Positions 35,921-44,156 of a stretch of 64,000 nt of DNA are shown here, in pieces. Numbering within the stretch: position 1 is the stretch's first letter; each line of letters opens with the position of its first letter. The translations under genes and the position numbers were made by a program. Source of the stretch: Myxococcales bacterium (GTDB taxonomy: Bacteria > Myxococcota_A > Polyangia > Palsa-1104 > SHYY01). The notes beneath the pieces were generated by a model, which saw nothing but the letters and a program-made list of their open reading frames with translations, searched no databases and was not told where the DNA came from. The DNA lies in the NCBI GenBank assembly GCA_009692555.1, contig SHYY01000005.1, positions 1 through 64,000 on the forward strand. The letters are read 5' to 3'.

Positions 35921-37899
35921 CACGGCGCGTACCAGATCGGCGACGACCAGGCGCGCTCCTGGATCGCCTTCGGCACTCCGAGCGCGTCGCATTTGTACTG
36001 CTTCTGCTCCGGTTGGGTCAGCCCGTTGCACAACCAGGTGCTCCAGCGACAGGTCGGGTTCTCGGCGGCGCGCGCGTAGTAGAAGGCGCGCAGCGCTGGG
36101 TCGAACTCGGGATCGGTCCACACCGCGCACAGCGAGTCGTGGCCCGGGCCCTTGGTGACGCAGGTGGCGGTGTCGACGGTGGCTCCGCCCTTTGCGTCCC
36201 CATCGACCTCGAACACCCGCTCCCGCGGCGCGCCGGCGGCGTCGATCCATCCCTTGATGATCTGCACCCTCTGGAGCTGGGTGCCCGGCTTCCCGGGAAC
36301 TCCCGGATCGCGCAGCACGGCGACGATAAACTTCGGCGCGCCCGCGCCCCCGGGACGGGCCGGGAGCTCGCCGCCCATCGGCACGCCGCCGGCGTAGCCG
36401 CGCTTCACCAGCTCGGGGTCGGCGCACAGCCCGTCGGGGTAGCTCCAGCCGCCGAACAGGCGCAGCGCGATCCGCGGGCCACTGGTGCCGAAGGCCTCCC
36501 GCCGCCGGAGGGCGTCGAAGATCGCGTCGCGCGAGTTCTCCTCGGCCCACACGCCGGCGAGGCCACCCGGGTTGCTCACCAGCGGGCGCGCGGCGAGGGT
36601 CTGGCCGGTGAGCACCGCCTTGGGGGTGTTGTCGGCGGTGCCGAGGTGGCCCTGGAAGCCCTGCTCGGCGACGGCGCCGGGCGTGCCGTTGTGGGTGTCG
36701 GTGCTGCCGATGATCCCGAGGCGATAGGGGTTCACGCCGAGGCGCGCCTGCTCCTGCAGCCCGGCCTTCAGCGCGTGGCGTACGAAGTCGAGCGGCGAAA
36801 GGCACCCGGTGCCGAGGAAGCCGCCGAAGCCGGTCTTGCCGGGCGCGCACTCGTTGATCGGGACATTGTGGGTCTTCTCGAAGTCGCACAGCTCGTCGGG
36901 GGCGCCGGGGGCGCTCGGGAGGCCGTTGACGCACTCCGAGTCGCCCTTGTGCTGCGCGATCTCGACCAGCGGCTCCATGTCGCGCCGCAGCATCGCGATC
37001 CGTCGCTCGTCGTCGAGGCCGGTGGCGTCGGGGTAGTCGGGGACGAACATGCGGCCGTTGCTGATGTTGGCGTTGTGCGGAATGGCGAGCACGTCGCAGC
37101 CGGTCCCGGCGTTCTGGCAGCCGGCGCGGAGCTGGGTCCAGAGATCGATCGGCTGCGGCGCCTCGAAGAAGGTGATCGGCTGCGGGAGAGAGCGCGCGCT
37201 GCGGAAGATCACGTTGCGGTGGAGGTTGCTGCCGAGCGGCGAGAGCGTGTACTCGTAAGCGACGAAGGAGGTGAAGCGGCAGGCCGCGGTGCGATCGTAG
37301 GCGGCCTCGGCGGCGTCCTTTATGCTTCGCCACACCGGGGCGGCTGCGTCGAGGCAGAGCTTGCCGTCGTCGCCGCAGATCGCGGGGCGGATCGGGTTTG
37401 GGCCGCCGATGCCGAGCGCGGTCAAGCTGGCGGTCGGTGGGCGGTACTGCTTGCAGATCGTCGAGTCGTAGGCCGGGGAGCCCGGGGTGGTGCAGAGGCT
37501 GGTCTCGCCGAGGTACTCGGAGTGATCGGTGACCGCGGCGAAGTCGAGCGGGCGGTCGAGGTGCGCGGGCAGGGTGGGGCGGCCGTTGGCGTCGAGGGGC
37601 GGGAGGTAGACGGTGCCGCCGCGGGCGAAGTCGTAGGCCTCCTTCGGGCCGTTGCGGACGTCGTAGGTCCAGGCGTCGAAGGAGAGCGCGGTGTGGGCGT
37701 GGAGATCGCCGAAGTAGGCCTTGCGCAGCGGATCGCGCTCGGCGCACGGCTCGCGAGGCTCGAGGTAGGGGCCGGCGTCGGGCGGGCTCGCAGGCGACCC
37801 GCAGCCAGCGACGAGGACCAGGAGCGGCATCGCTCGTCGGCCGCCGCGACGCGATCGGTACGTCTCGGCAGTCAGTGGTCGGTGGGCGACTCTTTTCAT
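35920..37899 (-). CDS. DUF3604 domain lipoprotein
   Basis: The start at 37899 (GGAGG site upstream) gives 659 residues with lipobox VLVAGC at Cys33. The mature protein opens with KAYFGDLHAHTALSFDAW, the metal-binding entry motif of DUF3604 proteins, and continues with AVTDHSEYLGE, SFVAYEYTLSP, AIPHNANISNG, GSTDTHNGTPG and CRWSTWLCNGL blocks, all typical of the family. The DLHAHT and TDTHN motifs recall PHP-type metallohydrolases, so a periplasmic metal-dependent hydrolase is inferred; substrate unknown. It sits between the HupE/UreJ-like gene (9-base gap) and the propeller lipoprotein (overlap). Confidence 0.88.
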   Translation of the reverse strand: MKRVAHRPLTAETYRSRRGGRRAMPLLVLVAGCGSPASPPDAGPYLEPREPCAERDPLRKAYFGDLHAHTALSFDAWTYDVRNGPKEAYDFARGGTVYLPPLDANGRPTLPAHLDRPLDFAAVTDHSEYLGETSLCTTPGSPAYDSTICKQYRPPTASLTALGIGGPNPIRPAICGDDGKLCLDAAAPVWRSIKDAAEAAYDRTAACRFTSFVAYEYTLSPLGSNLHRNVIFRSARSLPQPITFFEAPQPIDLWTQLRAGCQNAGTGCDVLAIPHNANISNGRMFVPDYPDATGLDDERRIAMLRRDMEPLVEIAQHKGDSECVNGLPSAPGAPDELCDFEKTHNVPINECAPGKTGFGGFLGTGCLSPLDFVRHALKAGLQEQARLGVNPYRLGIIGSTDTHNGTPGAVAEQGFQGHLGTADNTPKAVLTGQTLAARPLVSNPGGLAGVWAEENSRDAIFDALRRREAFGTSGPRIALRLFGGWSYPDGLCADPELVKRGYAGGVPMGGELPARPGGAGAPKFIVAVLRDPGVPGKPGTQLQRVQIIKGWIDAAGAPRERVFEVDGDAKGGATVDTATCVTKGPGHDSLCAVWTDPEFDPALRAFYYARAAENPTCRWSTWLCNGLTQPEQKQYKCDALGVPKAIQERAWSSPIWYAP

Positions 37900-37907
37900 G
37901 GGCCTCC

Positions 37908-38909
37908 TCACGACCAGAACGCGGCGATGCGCTGGCAGGACCAGAAGACGGCGAGCGTCCCGATGGCGTAGGCGGGAGCGAGGCGCGGCAGCGACGGGAG
38001 CCGTGGGATCCGGCGGCGGACCGCGCGCACCAGCGCCCACCCGGCGAGGATCGCGGCGACGAACGCGATCTGCCCGATCTCGACTCCGGCGTTGAAGGCG
38101 GCGAGGGCGACAGGGATCCGTCCCTCCGGCAGGCCGTACGCAGCGAGCGCGCCGGCGAAGCCGCAGCCGTGGAGCAGGCCGAAGGCGAACGCGATCGCAA
38201 AGGGGCGGCGCGCCCGGGAAGTGCGAGTGAGCTCGACGGCGAGGAGCACGAGGCTGAGCGCGATCGCCGCCTCGACCGGTGGGGGTGGAAGCCGCAGCGC
38301 GCCCAGGACGGTGAGTGCGAGGGTGATGCTGTGGGCGACGGTGAAGGCGGTGATGGCGCGGAGGAGGGGGCCGGCGCGTCGCGCGAGCAGGAGCAGCCCG
38401 ACGATGAAGAGCAGGTGATCGAAGCCGCCGAGGATGTGGGCGAAGCCGAGGCGGAGGTAGCTCACGGCGAGGGGCGACGATCGCTGCGCGCCCGGCGCAC
38501 CGCCTTGCACCGTGAACGACGGCTGATCGGCGCGCAGGACTCCGGTGATGGTCTCCCCGTCTTTGGGGGTGAAGCGCCAGACCACGTCGGTCCGCGCCGC
38601 GGCGAGTTCGTCGACGGTGATCTCCAGGGCGGCAAGGCCGTTTCCGTTTCCGTCACAGGCGACGATCCAGGATGCCGATCCCTCGCCGGTCAGCGTGGCG
38701 CCGGCCGATCCCTCGGCGATGCACCGATCCGGAAAACGGGGACGGAGGTCGTCCGCCGTCGGTGCGGCCTTCCAGAATACGGCGTAGCGACCGCCGCCGA
38801 GCGCGCGAAGGTCGAGCAGCGCGGGGTCGAAGCCGTGGCCGGCAGCGGGTGCCGCCCGGGCGATCGCAAGGGCCACGAGGGCTGCGCACACGACGCGCCG
38901 CCGGGTCAT
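37908..38909 (-). CDS. HupE/UreJ-like membrane protein with periplasmic N-domain
   Basis: The start at 38909 overlaps the upstream stop (ATGA) and gives 333 residues. After a signal peptide the N-terminal 150 residues are an extracytoplasmic beta-domain (FDPALLDLRALGGGRYAVFW). The C-terminal half has six or seven membrane spans with conserved His-rich motifs GFAHILGGFDHLLFIVGLLL, TAFTVAHSITLALTVLG, GLLHGCGFAGAL and FNAGVEIGQIAFV. These are marks of the HupE/UreJ_2 family, linked to nickel or other metal transport in better-known members. The metal is not known here. Confidence 0.88.
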   Translation of the reverse strand: MTRRRVVCAALVALAIARAAPAAGHGFDPALLDLRALGGGRYAVFWKAAPTADDLRPRFPDRCIAEGSAGATLTGEGSASWIVACDGNGNGLAALEITVDELAAARTDVVWRFTPKDGETITGVLRADQPSFTVQGGAPGAQRSSPLAVSYLRLGFAHILGGFDHLLFIVGLLLLARRAGPLLRAITAFTVAHSITLALTVLGALRLPPPPVEAAIALSLVLLAVELTRTSRARRPFAIAFAFGLLHGCGFAGALAAYGLPEGRIPVALAAFNAGVEIGQIAFVAAILAGWALVRAVRRRIPRLPSLPRLAPAYAIGTLAVFWSCQRIAAFWS

Positions 38910-39784
38910 CGTTTCCCCGAGGGCGCGGAAGCAAGCCGCGCCGGCGCAGGCCACTCGACGGAGATCGCGTAGCGGGAGCGCAGGGCGTCCAGGGCCGCGC
39001 GATTGGCCTCCCCGCGCCGGGCGGCCAGCAGCCCCTGTCGGACCCGCTCGCGAACGCTGGCCAGCGACGGGGTCGTCCCCTCGATGCGCTGCTCAACCGC
39101 CACCAGGTGCAGGCCGAAGCTCGACGGAAGCGGGTCGCTCCAGGCGCCCGCCGGCAAGGCCTCGACGAGGGCCGCGAACGGCGCGCCGAAGACCCTGGCG
39201 ATCTCGCCCTCCGAGCGCAGCGCGAAGCGGCTCCCGACGAGGAACGGATCGCCCAGGCGGTCGGGATCGACTCCGCCCCGCAGCGACGAGAGCAGCTCCC
39301 TCGCGTCCGCGTCGATCGTGGGACCGCGCCGCTCCCGATTCAGGAAGACGTGGCGGAAGGAGAGGCGCGGGGGGGCGCGAAACTCGTCCGGGTGCTGGTC
39401 GAGCCAGCGCTGCAGCGCGGCGTCATCGGGGGCGGGGAGCGGCGCGGCGTCCTGGGTCAAGAACTCCATTTTTTGCACTAGCCGCCGGCGGACAATGAGG
39501 TCGCCGCGGTCGAGCCCCAGGGCGAGCGCCTCGCGATAGAGCACCTCCTCGTCGAGGAAGCGGGCGACGAGACCCCGCTCCTCTTCGGGGGTCGGTGCGC
39601 GCCCTGACCGCCTCTGCTCCTCGGCTCGGAGCCCCTCGACAAACACCGACGACACGGAGAGCCGATGGGGCTCGGAGGGCCGCGCCACGGTAGCGTGGAG
39701 GGCGAAGAGGAGACCGCCCGCGGCGGCGAAGTGGAGCGCGGGCTCACGCAGCCAGCGCCGGAGGTGATCGCGAGGTGGAGGCAC
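38906..39784 (-). CDS. Membrane-anchored parvulin-type peptidyl-prolyl isomerase
   Basis: The GTG start at 39784 gives 292 residues. A single membrane anchor lies near residues 15-34 (LHFAAAGGLLFALHATVA), then a SurA/PpiD-like helical segment (DEEVLYREALALGLDRGDLI) and a parvulin domain (RLSFRHVFLNRERRG to SSFGLHLVAVEQRIEGTTPSL) with the family's His-Val pattern. It probably folds or chaperones exported proteins such as the DUF3604 or HupE-like partners encoded downstream in the same operon. It is divergent from mepA. Confidence 0.87.
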   Translation of the reverse strand: MPPPRDHLRRWLREPALHFAAAGGLLFALHATVARPSEPHRLSVSSVFVEGLRAEEQRRSGRAPTPEEERGLVARFLDEEVLYREALALGLDRGDLIVRRRLVQKMEFLTQDAAPLPAPDDAALQRWLDQHPDEFRAPPRLSFRHVFLNRERRGPTIDADARELLSSLRGGVDPDRLGDPFLVGSRFALRSEGEIARVFGAPFAALVEALPAGAWSDPLPSSFGLHLVAVEQRIEGTTPSLASVRERVRQGLLAARRGEANRAALDALRSRYAISVEWPAPARLASAPSGKR

Positions 39785-39909
39785 GGGGCGACGGTAACGC
39801 CGGACGTGGCGGGTGGCCAGCGTCCCCGCCCGTTCCCGTTGACCCAGGGCGCCTCGCGGGGCCGGGCGGGTTCTTGCCGGTTGGCTTGGCCTTTTCGCTT
39901 GCCTTCCTG

Positions 39910-40746
39910 ATGCGGACCGGAAAAAATCGGGCGGTGCCGCTCCGCCGCTTTGCGTTTGTCTCCTTCCTGCTCCTCTTGTCGTGCTCGGCCGGCTGCGTGG
40001 CCCGCGCGATGTTCACCGACGGGAGCAGCGTCTCCATCGGCCGCGCCGATCGCGGCCTGCTGCGGGGTGGGCGCCAGCTCGCGGCGGCAGGCGATGGTTT
40101 CGTGGTGCCGCCGACCTGGGCTGCTCGCGGTACGCAATGGGGCACCGACGAGCTGGTCTCGGCGATCGAGCGCGCGGCGTTGCGCGTCGCCGGAGAGCAC
40201 CCGGGCGCCCGCCTCGGAGTCGGTGATCTCTCGCGCCACGGCGGCGGCGACATGTCGTTTCATCGCTCACACGAGAACGGCCGCGACGCCGATCTCCTCT
40301 TCTACGCCGTCGACGAGGTGGGCGCGCCGCTCTCGCCTGCCGACGCGATGCCGCGCTTCCGTGGCCGCGACCTCCATTCGCGCCCGCCCTACGACGGTGG
40401 CCAGGCGGTCTCGTCGCGGCGCTTCGACCTCCCGCGCAACTGGGCCCTCGTCGCTGCGTTGCTCGAGGACCCGGCGATCACGGTCGAATACCTCTTCATC
40501 TCCGAACGCCTGCGCGACCGGCTGCTCGAGCACGCGGTCGCGGTCGGGGCTCCGGGCGAGGTCGTCCAGCGCGCTCGGCGTGCCCTCCGCCAGCCGGCCC
40601 GCTTTCCGCCCCACGACGATCACCTCCACCTCCGCATCCGCTGCCCCCCGGGCGATCGCTTCCAGGGCTGTGTCGACGAGGGCAAGGTGCGGCTCCGCAG
40701 CGAGGTGATCAAGCCCGAGGCACCGCGCCGGCGAAGGGTGAGCTAA
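39910..40746 (+). CDS. mepA: Penicillin-insensitive murein endopeptidase (MepA-like) lipoprotein
   Basis: The start at 39910 gives 278 residues with an N-terminal signal and a lipobox ending CSAGC (Cys29). The M74 (LAS-type) zinc peptidase signature is complete: GVGDLSRHGGGDMSFHRSHENGRDADLLFY, with the first zinc ligands in the HENGRDAD segment, and DDHLHLRIRC holding the HxH near the C-terminus. MepA cleaves DD- and LD-crosslinks in peptidoglycan in the periplasm. The lipid anchor differs from the soluble E. coli enzyme. The stop codon abuts a palindromic hairpin that could serve as terminator. Confidence 0.9.
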   Translation: MRTGKNRAVPLRRFAFVSFLLLLSCSAGCVARAMFTDGSSVSIGRADRGLLRGGRQLAAAGDGFVVPPTWAARGTQWGTDELVSAIERAALRVAGEHPGARLGVGDLSRHGGGDMSFHRSHENGRDADLLFYAVDEVGAPLSPADAMPRFRGRDLHSRPPYDGGQAVSSRRFDLPRNWALVAALLEDPAITVEYLFISERLRDRLLEHAVAVGAPGEVVQRARRALRQPARFPPHDDHLHLRIRCPPGDRFQGCVDEGKVRLRSEVIKPEAPRRRRVS

Positions 40747-40860
40747 AAAATGTCGCATTGATGATGCGACATTGTTTAGCCAGTTTCTCACGGGGCGTGC
40801 CGCCCCGCCCCGCCGGCAAGCCGTCGGGGTCCCCACCCCTGCTCACGCGGCGACTCCGCC
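40743..40860. repeat. Palindrome plus GC-rich core element (copy A)
   Basis: A long palindrome follows the mepA stop: AATGTCGCAT (40749-40758) pairs with ATGCGACATT (40764-40773), and CTAAA/TTTAG extend it outward. It may act as a terminator. The GC-rich core shares CGTGCCGCCCCGCCCCG (40796-40812) and the run TCGGGGTCCCCACCCCTGC (to 40842) with the element at 63544-63765. A sister palindrome occurs at 42147-42175, downstream of the next gene. Confidence 0.6.
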
Positions 40861-40933
40861 GCGACGCGGCCTTTGGCCGCTTGGATCGGCTACCCGGGGG
40901 CCGCGTAATGCGACGACCCGACCGACTCCCGGC

Positions 40934-41030
40934 AAAGCCGTGTGCGGGAAATCCGCACGCACGGTTTGAAAGGGGGTCCTACCTTTTCACCAACGACCAA
41001 CCGTCCGACAGTGAAAGGGTAGGATCTACC
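40934..41030 (+). ncRNA. Group II intron remnant: domain V and a domain-VI-like stem
   Basis: Positions 40935-40967 fold as group II intron domain V: AAGCCGTGT (40935-40943) pairs with GCACGGTTT (40959-40967) including the G-U of the catalytic AGC triad, a two-base bulge AC (40957-40958) follows, and the upper stem GCGG/CCGC carries a GAAA loop. After a short linker, TCCTACCTTTTCAC (40977-40990) pairs with GTGAAAGGGTAGGA (41011-41024) in a 14-base-pair stem in the position of domain VI, though no bulged branch-point A is obvious. No reverse transcriptase or domains I-IV are recognisable upstream, so this is a 3' fragment. The stem holds the ribosome binding site of the gene starting at 41032. 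Confidence 0.65.
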
Positions 41031-41031
41031 A

Positions 41032-42132
41032 ATGAGCGCGACCCCCGCAGGCTGGATCGGCAGCCGTCGCTTCGACCTCGCCTTCTTCTTTGTCGGGACC
41101 CCGGTCGCCGCGGTGGCGGTCGGGGCACTCGTCCTCGCGCTTCCGTCGCTGCTGGTCCCCCTGTGGTGGCTATGGACGGTGCTGATCGAGGGGCCGCACC
41201 TGTGCGCCACCTGGGCCCGCACCTACCTCGATCCCGGCGAGCGCCGACGCCGGCGTGGACTCCTGATCGCCAGCCTCGGCTTCATCCTCGCGGGCCCGGT
41301 GGTGTGGGCGGTCGCGCGCGTGACTGACTCGCCGTCGGTGTTCGAGGGCCTTGTCCTCTTCGCCGCGCTGTGGAGCTGGCACCACGGCGTGCGGCAGCAG
41401 TACGGGCTGCTGGCGATCTACCAGCGCCTCGCCGGCGTCGAGGAGCGGGTCCGCCGGATCGACCGCTGGTTCCTCTACGGGGCGCTGTGGGGCCTTTTCC
41501 TGCTCGCCCTCGCGGCCCTGCCGGCCAATCGGTTGGTGCTCAAGCTGCCCGCTGCGATGCCCCGCGAAGCCGAACTCGTGATCCTCACGGGCGAGGGGCT
41601 GCTCGGCGCCTGGGTGCTCGCTTACGGGGGGCTGCTGGTCGCCCGCCATCGCCGCGGCGATCCGACCCGCCCGGGGCTGTTCGCGCTCTTGCCCGTCGTC
41701 GGGGTCGCGCTGTTTGTTGCCTTCGTGGTAGGGCGCTTCGAGCCGCTCCTTCCGCGTCCGCAGAGCCCGGAGCAGTTCGTGCTCGCGGTGACCCTGGTCG
41801 GCGGCCTCTCGCACGGACTCCAGTATCTTGGAATCGTGTTCGCGGCGAATGAGCGCCGCTACCGGGTGGCCGCGCCGTCGCTGGCCGCCACCCTCGGCCG
41901 CTCGCCGCTCCGCGCCTTCCTCGCCTTTGCCGCTGCCTCGGGGCTCTACTTCGCCCTCAACGCCGCGCGATCCGGCGTCCCTTCGCTGGCGCTATTCCAG
42001 AACGACAGCGAGGCGGCGCGCTTCGCCCTCGCGCTCTACTGGGGCGTCTTCTTCCACCACTTCTACCTCGACCAGAAGATCTGGCGCGTCTCGCGCGATC
42101 ACGCGCTGCGGGCGGAGCTGCAGATCGCCTGA
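41032..42132 (+). CDS. Multi-spanning membrane protein of unknown function with conserved His motifs
   Basis: The 366-residue protein has eight or nine hydrophobic spans and no signal peptide. Striking motifs are IEGPHLCATWARTYLDPGE, LWSWHHGVRQQYGLLAIYQR, GLSHGLQYLGIV and the C-terminal FFHHFYLDQKIWR. The clustered His residues at membrane ends resemble the metal ligands of membrane di-iron enzymes (desaturase or carotenoid-cleaving families), but the spacing does not match one I can name. The ribosome binding site (AGGA at 41021-41024) is within the intron-derived stem. Palindromes flank the gene on both sides. Function unknown. Confidence 0.8.
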   Translation: MSATPAGWIGSRRFDLAFFFVGTPVAAVAVGALVLALPSLLVPLWWLWTVLIEGPHLCATWARTYLDPGERRRRRGLLIASLGFILAGPVVWAVARVTDSPSVFEGLVLFAALWSWHHGVRQQYGLLAIYQRLAGVEERVRRIDRWFLYGALWGLFLLALAALPANRLVLKLPAAMPREAELVILTGEGLLGAWVLAYGGLLVARHRRGDPTRPGLFALLPVVGVALFVAFVVGRFEPLLPRPQSPEQFVLAVTLVGGLSHGLQYLGIVFAANERRYRVAAPSLAATLGRSPLRAFLAFAAASGLYFALNAARSGVPSLALFQNDSEAARFALALYWGVFFHHFYLDQKIWRVSRDHALRAELQIA

Positions 42133-42146
42133 GCCAGACTCTCCAG

Positions 42147-42175
42147 CCAATGTCGCATGGAGCCTGCGACATTGG
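42147..42175. repeat. Palindrome (copy B), possible terminator
   Basis: CCAATGTCGCA (42147-42157) is an exact inverted repeat of TGCGACATTGG (42165-42175). It lies 14 bases after the stop of the membrane protein gene and is followed by GTTAGCC, as copy A is followed by GTTTAGCC. The next 100 bases contain a second GGGGGACG..CGTCCCCC hairpin and no gene. Confidence 0.6.
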
Positions 42176-42291
42176 TTAGCCTCACAAAGGGGGACGTTCC
42201 CGTCCCCCCTCCGTCGAGCAAAGCTCGCCAGAGCCTCCCCCCACCGCGCGCGAACCGCGCGAGTTTTGGATCGCGTTCCGCGAGATCCTGG

Positions 42292-43407
42292 TTAGTCGAA
42301 CGGGTCGAAGGTCTCGTCCTCGAGCTTCTGGCGTCGCGCCGCGTGGACCTGGCGGACGTAGCGCACCAGGGCGTCGACGTAGCGGTCGAGCGGTGGGCAG
42401 CGGACCCCGGTGCCGTCGAGGAGTTCGAGGGTGTTCCTGCAGTTGTAGATCGCGAGGTGGTTGAACGACTCGAGGAACGCAAGGGGGGCGCGCGCGAGGC
42501 GTGACAGGCCCGGCGCGCGCAGCACCGCCCGCGCCAGCGCCGTGGGGATCGCTCCGCGTGGCATCTTCTTGTCGGCGCTGCGGGCGATCAGCTCGTACGC
42601 CGTGCGCGCGGCGAAGGGCGCCGGATCGGTGAGGTGGAAGGTCTTTCCGACGGCGCGCGGGTCGCGGCCGAGCGCGTGGGCAGCGTCGACGACGAAGTCG
42701 ATCGGGACGAGGTGGAGCGGCGCCGAGCCACGCCCCGGCAGCGGGAGGTGCACATCGAGCGGTGAGGCGACGATCAGCACCAGCAGGTAGTAGGGACCGT
42801 CGAACTTGTCGATCTCGCCGGTCTTCGAGTCGCCGACGATCACCCCGGGGCGAAAGATCGTCGTCGGCAGGCGGCGCGAGGCATCCTGCACCAGCCTCTC
42901 GGAGCGAAACTTCGTCTCCTCGTAGAAGTTGCGGAAGCGCTGTCCGGAGTCGAGCTCCTCCTCGAGGATCACCCCCGAGCGGGCCCCCGACACCAGGGCG
43001 GTCGAGTAGTGGCAGAGGCGCCGGAGCCTGCCGCACTCGAGGGCCAGCTCGATCACCGAGCGCGTGCCCTCGATGTTCACCCGCGTCGCCACCTCGCGCT
43101 TGACGCCGCGGTAGTAGATCGCCGCCAGGTGATGGATCGCGGTCACCTCGGCGGCGATCTCCTTGTACTCGCCGCCGCTCAGTCCGAGGTCCATGTCGCA
43201 CACGTCGCCCTCGACGACCGTGACCCGCTGCCTCGCCGCGGGCCCGAGATCGCCGAGGAATTCGTCGGCGCTGGCGCGGAACTTGGGCCGCACCAGGAGG
43301 AAGATGCGCTCCTTCGGGTCGGCCTCGAAGAGCTTGCGGGCCATCCGCTTGGCGGTGAAGGCGGGGAAGCCTGTGACGAGGGAGACGTCGGATTCGGTCT
43401 TCAACAT
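42292..43407 (-). CDS. Extended short-chain dehydrogenase/reductase (NAD(P)-dependent)
   Basis: The 371-residue protein has an N-terminal Rossmann entry SLVTGFPAFTAKRMARKLF, where the usual TGxxGxxG glycines are partly replaced, the EGDVCDMDLGLS and HHLAAIYYRGVKR blocks, the catalytic YEETK, and FRPGVIVGDSKTGEIDKFDGPYYLL. These fit the extended SDR group related to thioester and fatty-acyl-CoA reductases or male-sterility domains. The substrate may be a CoA- or ACP-bound lipid. The altered glycine motif makes the cofactor uncertain. It is convergent with the orphan membrane protein gene and downstream of coaE on the same strand. Confidence 0.82.
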   Translation of the reverse strand: MLKTESDVSLVTGFPAFTAKRMARKLFEADPKERIFLLVRPKFRASADEFLGDLGPAARQRVTVVEGDVCDMDLGLSGGEYKEIAAEVTAIHHLAAIYYRGVKREVATRVNIEGTRSVIELALECGRLRRLCHYSTALVSGARSGVILEEELDSGQRFRNFYEETKFRSERLVQDASRRLPTTIFRPGVIVGDSKTGEIDKFDGPYYLLVLIVASPLDVHLPLPGRGSAPLHLVPIDFVVDAAHALGRDPRAVGKTFHLTDPAPFAARTAYELIARSADKKMPRGAIPTALARAVLRAPGLSRLARAPLAFLESFNHLAIYNCRNTLELLDGTGVRCPPLDRYVDALVRYVRQVHAARRQKLEDETFDPFD

Positions 43408-43457
43408 TGCGTCGCTAGCCTACCGCCGACCGCTTGCAGCCGACAGTCCGGAACCGG

Positions 43458-44066
43458 TCAGGACGGGCCTCCGACGACGACGCGCCACACCGCGGCAACT
43501 GCCTTTCGGGTCTCCTCGATGGGTCCGCCGTTGTCGATCACCCAGCCGGCGGCGGCGATCTTCTCCGCCAGCGGCGCCTGAGCATCGATCCGCTGCTGCA
43601 CCTGCGCGGGATCGAGGCCGTCGCGTGCGATCAACCGCTGCCGCTGCACCTCGTCGGGGGCGGAGACGACGATCAGTCCACCGAGGGCCCGGTGGATCCC
43701 GTTCTCGACCAGCAGCGCGGCCTCGTACACCACCACCGCGATCCCGCGGGCGCTCGCCTCGCCGATCCGGCGCGCGGTCTCGGCGGCGATCCGCGGGTGG
43801 AGGATCGCGTTCAGCGCTCCCCGTCGCGCGGGATCGGCGAACACGATCGCGCCGAGCTTCTTGCGATCGAGCTGCCCCATCTCGTCGAGGATCTCCTGCC
43901 CGAAGGCGCCGACGATCTCGGCGAGCGCAGGCTGGCCGGGCGCCACCAGATCGCGCGCCACCTGGTCGGCGTCGATCACCTCCGCCCCGAGCTCGCGCAA
44001 CATCCCAGCGACGGTCGACTTCCCGCTGGCAATGCCCCCGGTCAGCCCGATGACGCGCGTGGCCAC
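43458..44066 (-). CDS. coaE: Dephospho-CoA kinase
   Basis: The 202-residue product has the CoaE P-loop GLTGGIASGKST (residues 7-18), the DADQVARDLVAPGQPA dephospho-CoA-binding block, the LHPRIAAE segment and the PDEVQRQRLIARDGLDPAQVQQRI lid region. It phosphorylates the 3' ribose hydroxyl of dephospho-CoA, the last step of CoA synthesis. The family length is about 200. The GTG at 44066 is the likely start; the ribosome binding site is weak. It is downstream of the TIGR04255-type module but 90 bases away. Confidence 0.95.
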   Translation of the reverse strand: MATRVIGLTGGIASGKSTVAGMLRELGAEVIDADQVARDLVAPGQPALAEIVGAFGQEILDEMGQLDRKKLGAIVFADPARRGALNAILHPRIAAETARRIGEASARGIAVVVYEAALLVENGIHRALGGLIVVSAPDEVQRQRLIARDGLDPAQVQQRIDAQAPLAEKIAAAGWVIDNGGPIEETRKAVAAVWRVVVGGPS

Positions 44067-44156
44067 CTCCGTCGTCTACCATGGGCCGACGGCGGGGGCG
44101 CGGGAATCGACCGGGTGTGAACGGGAATCGTCCGTTGGGCTGCCGCCGCTCGGCGT

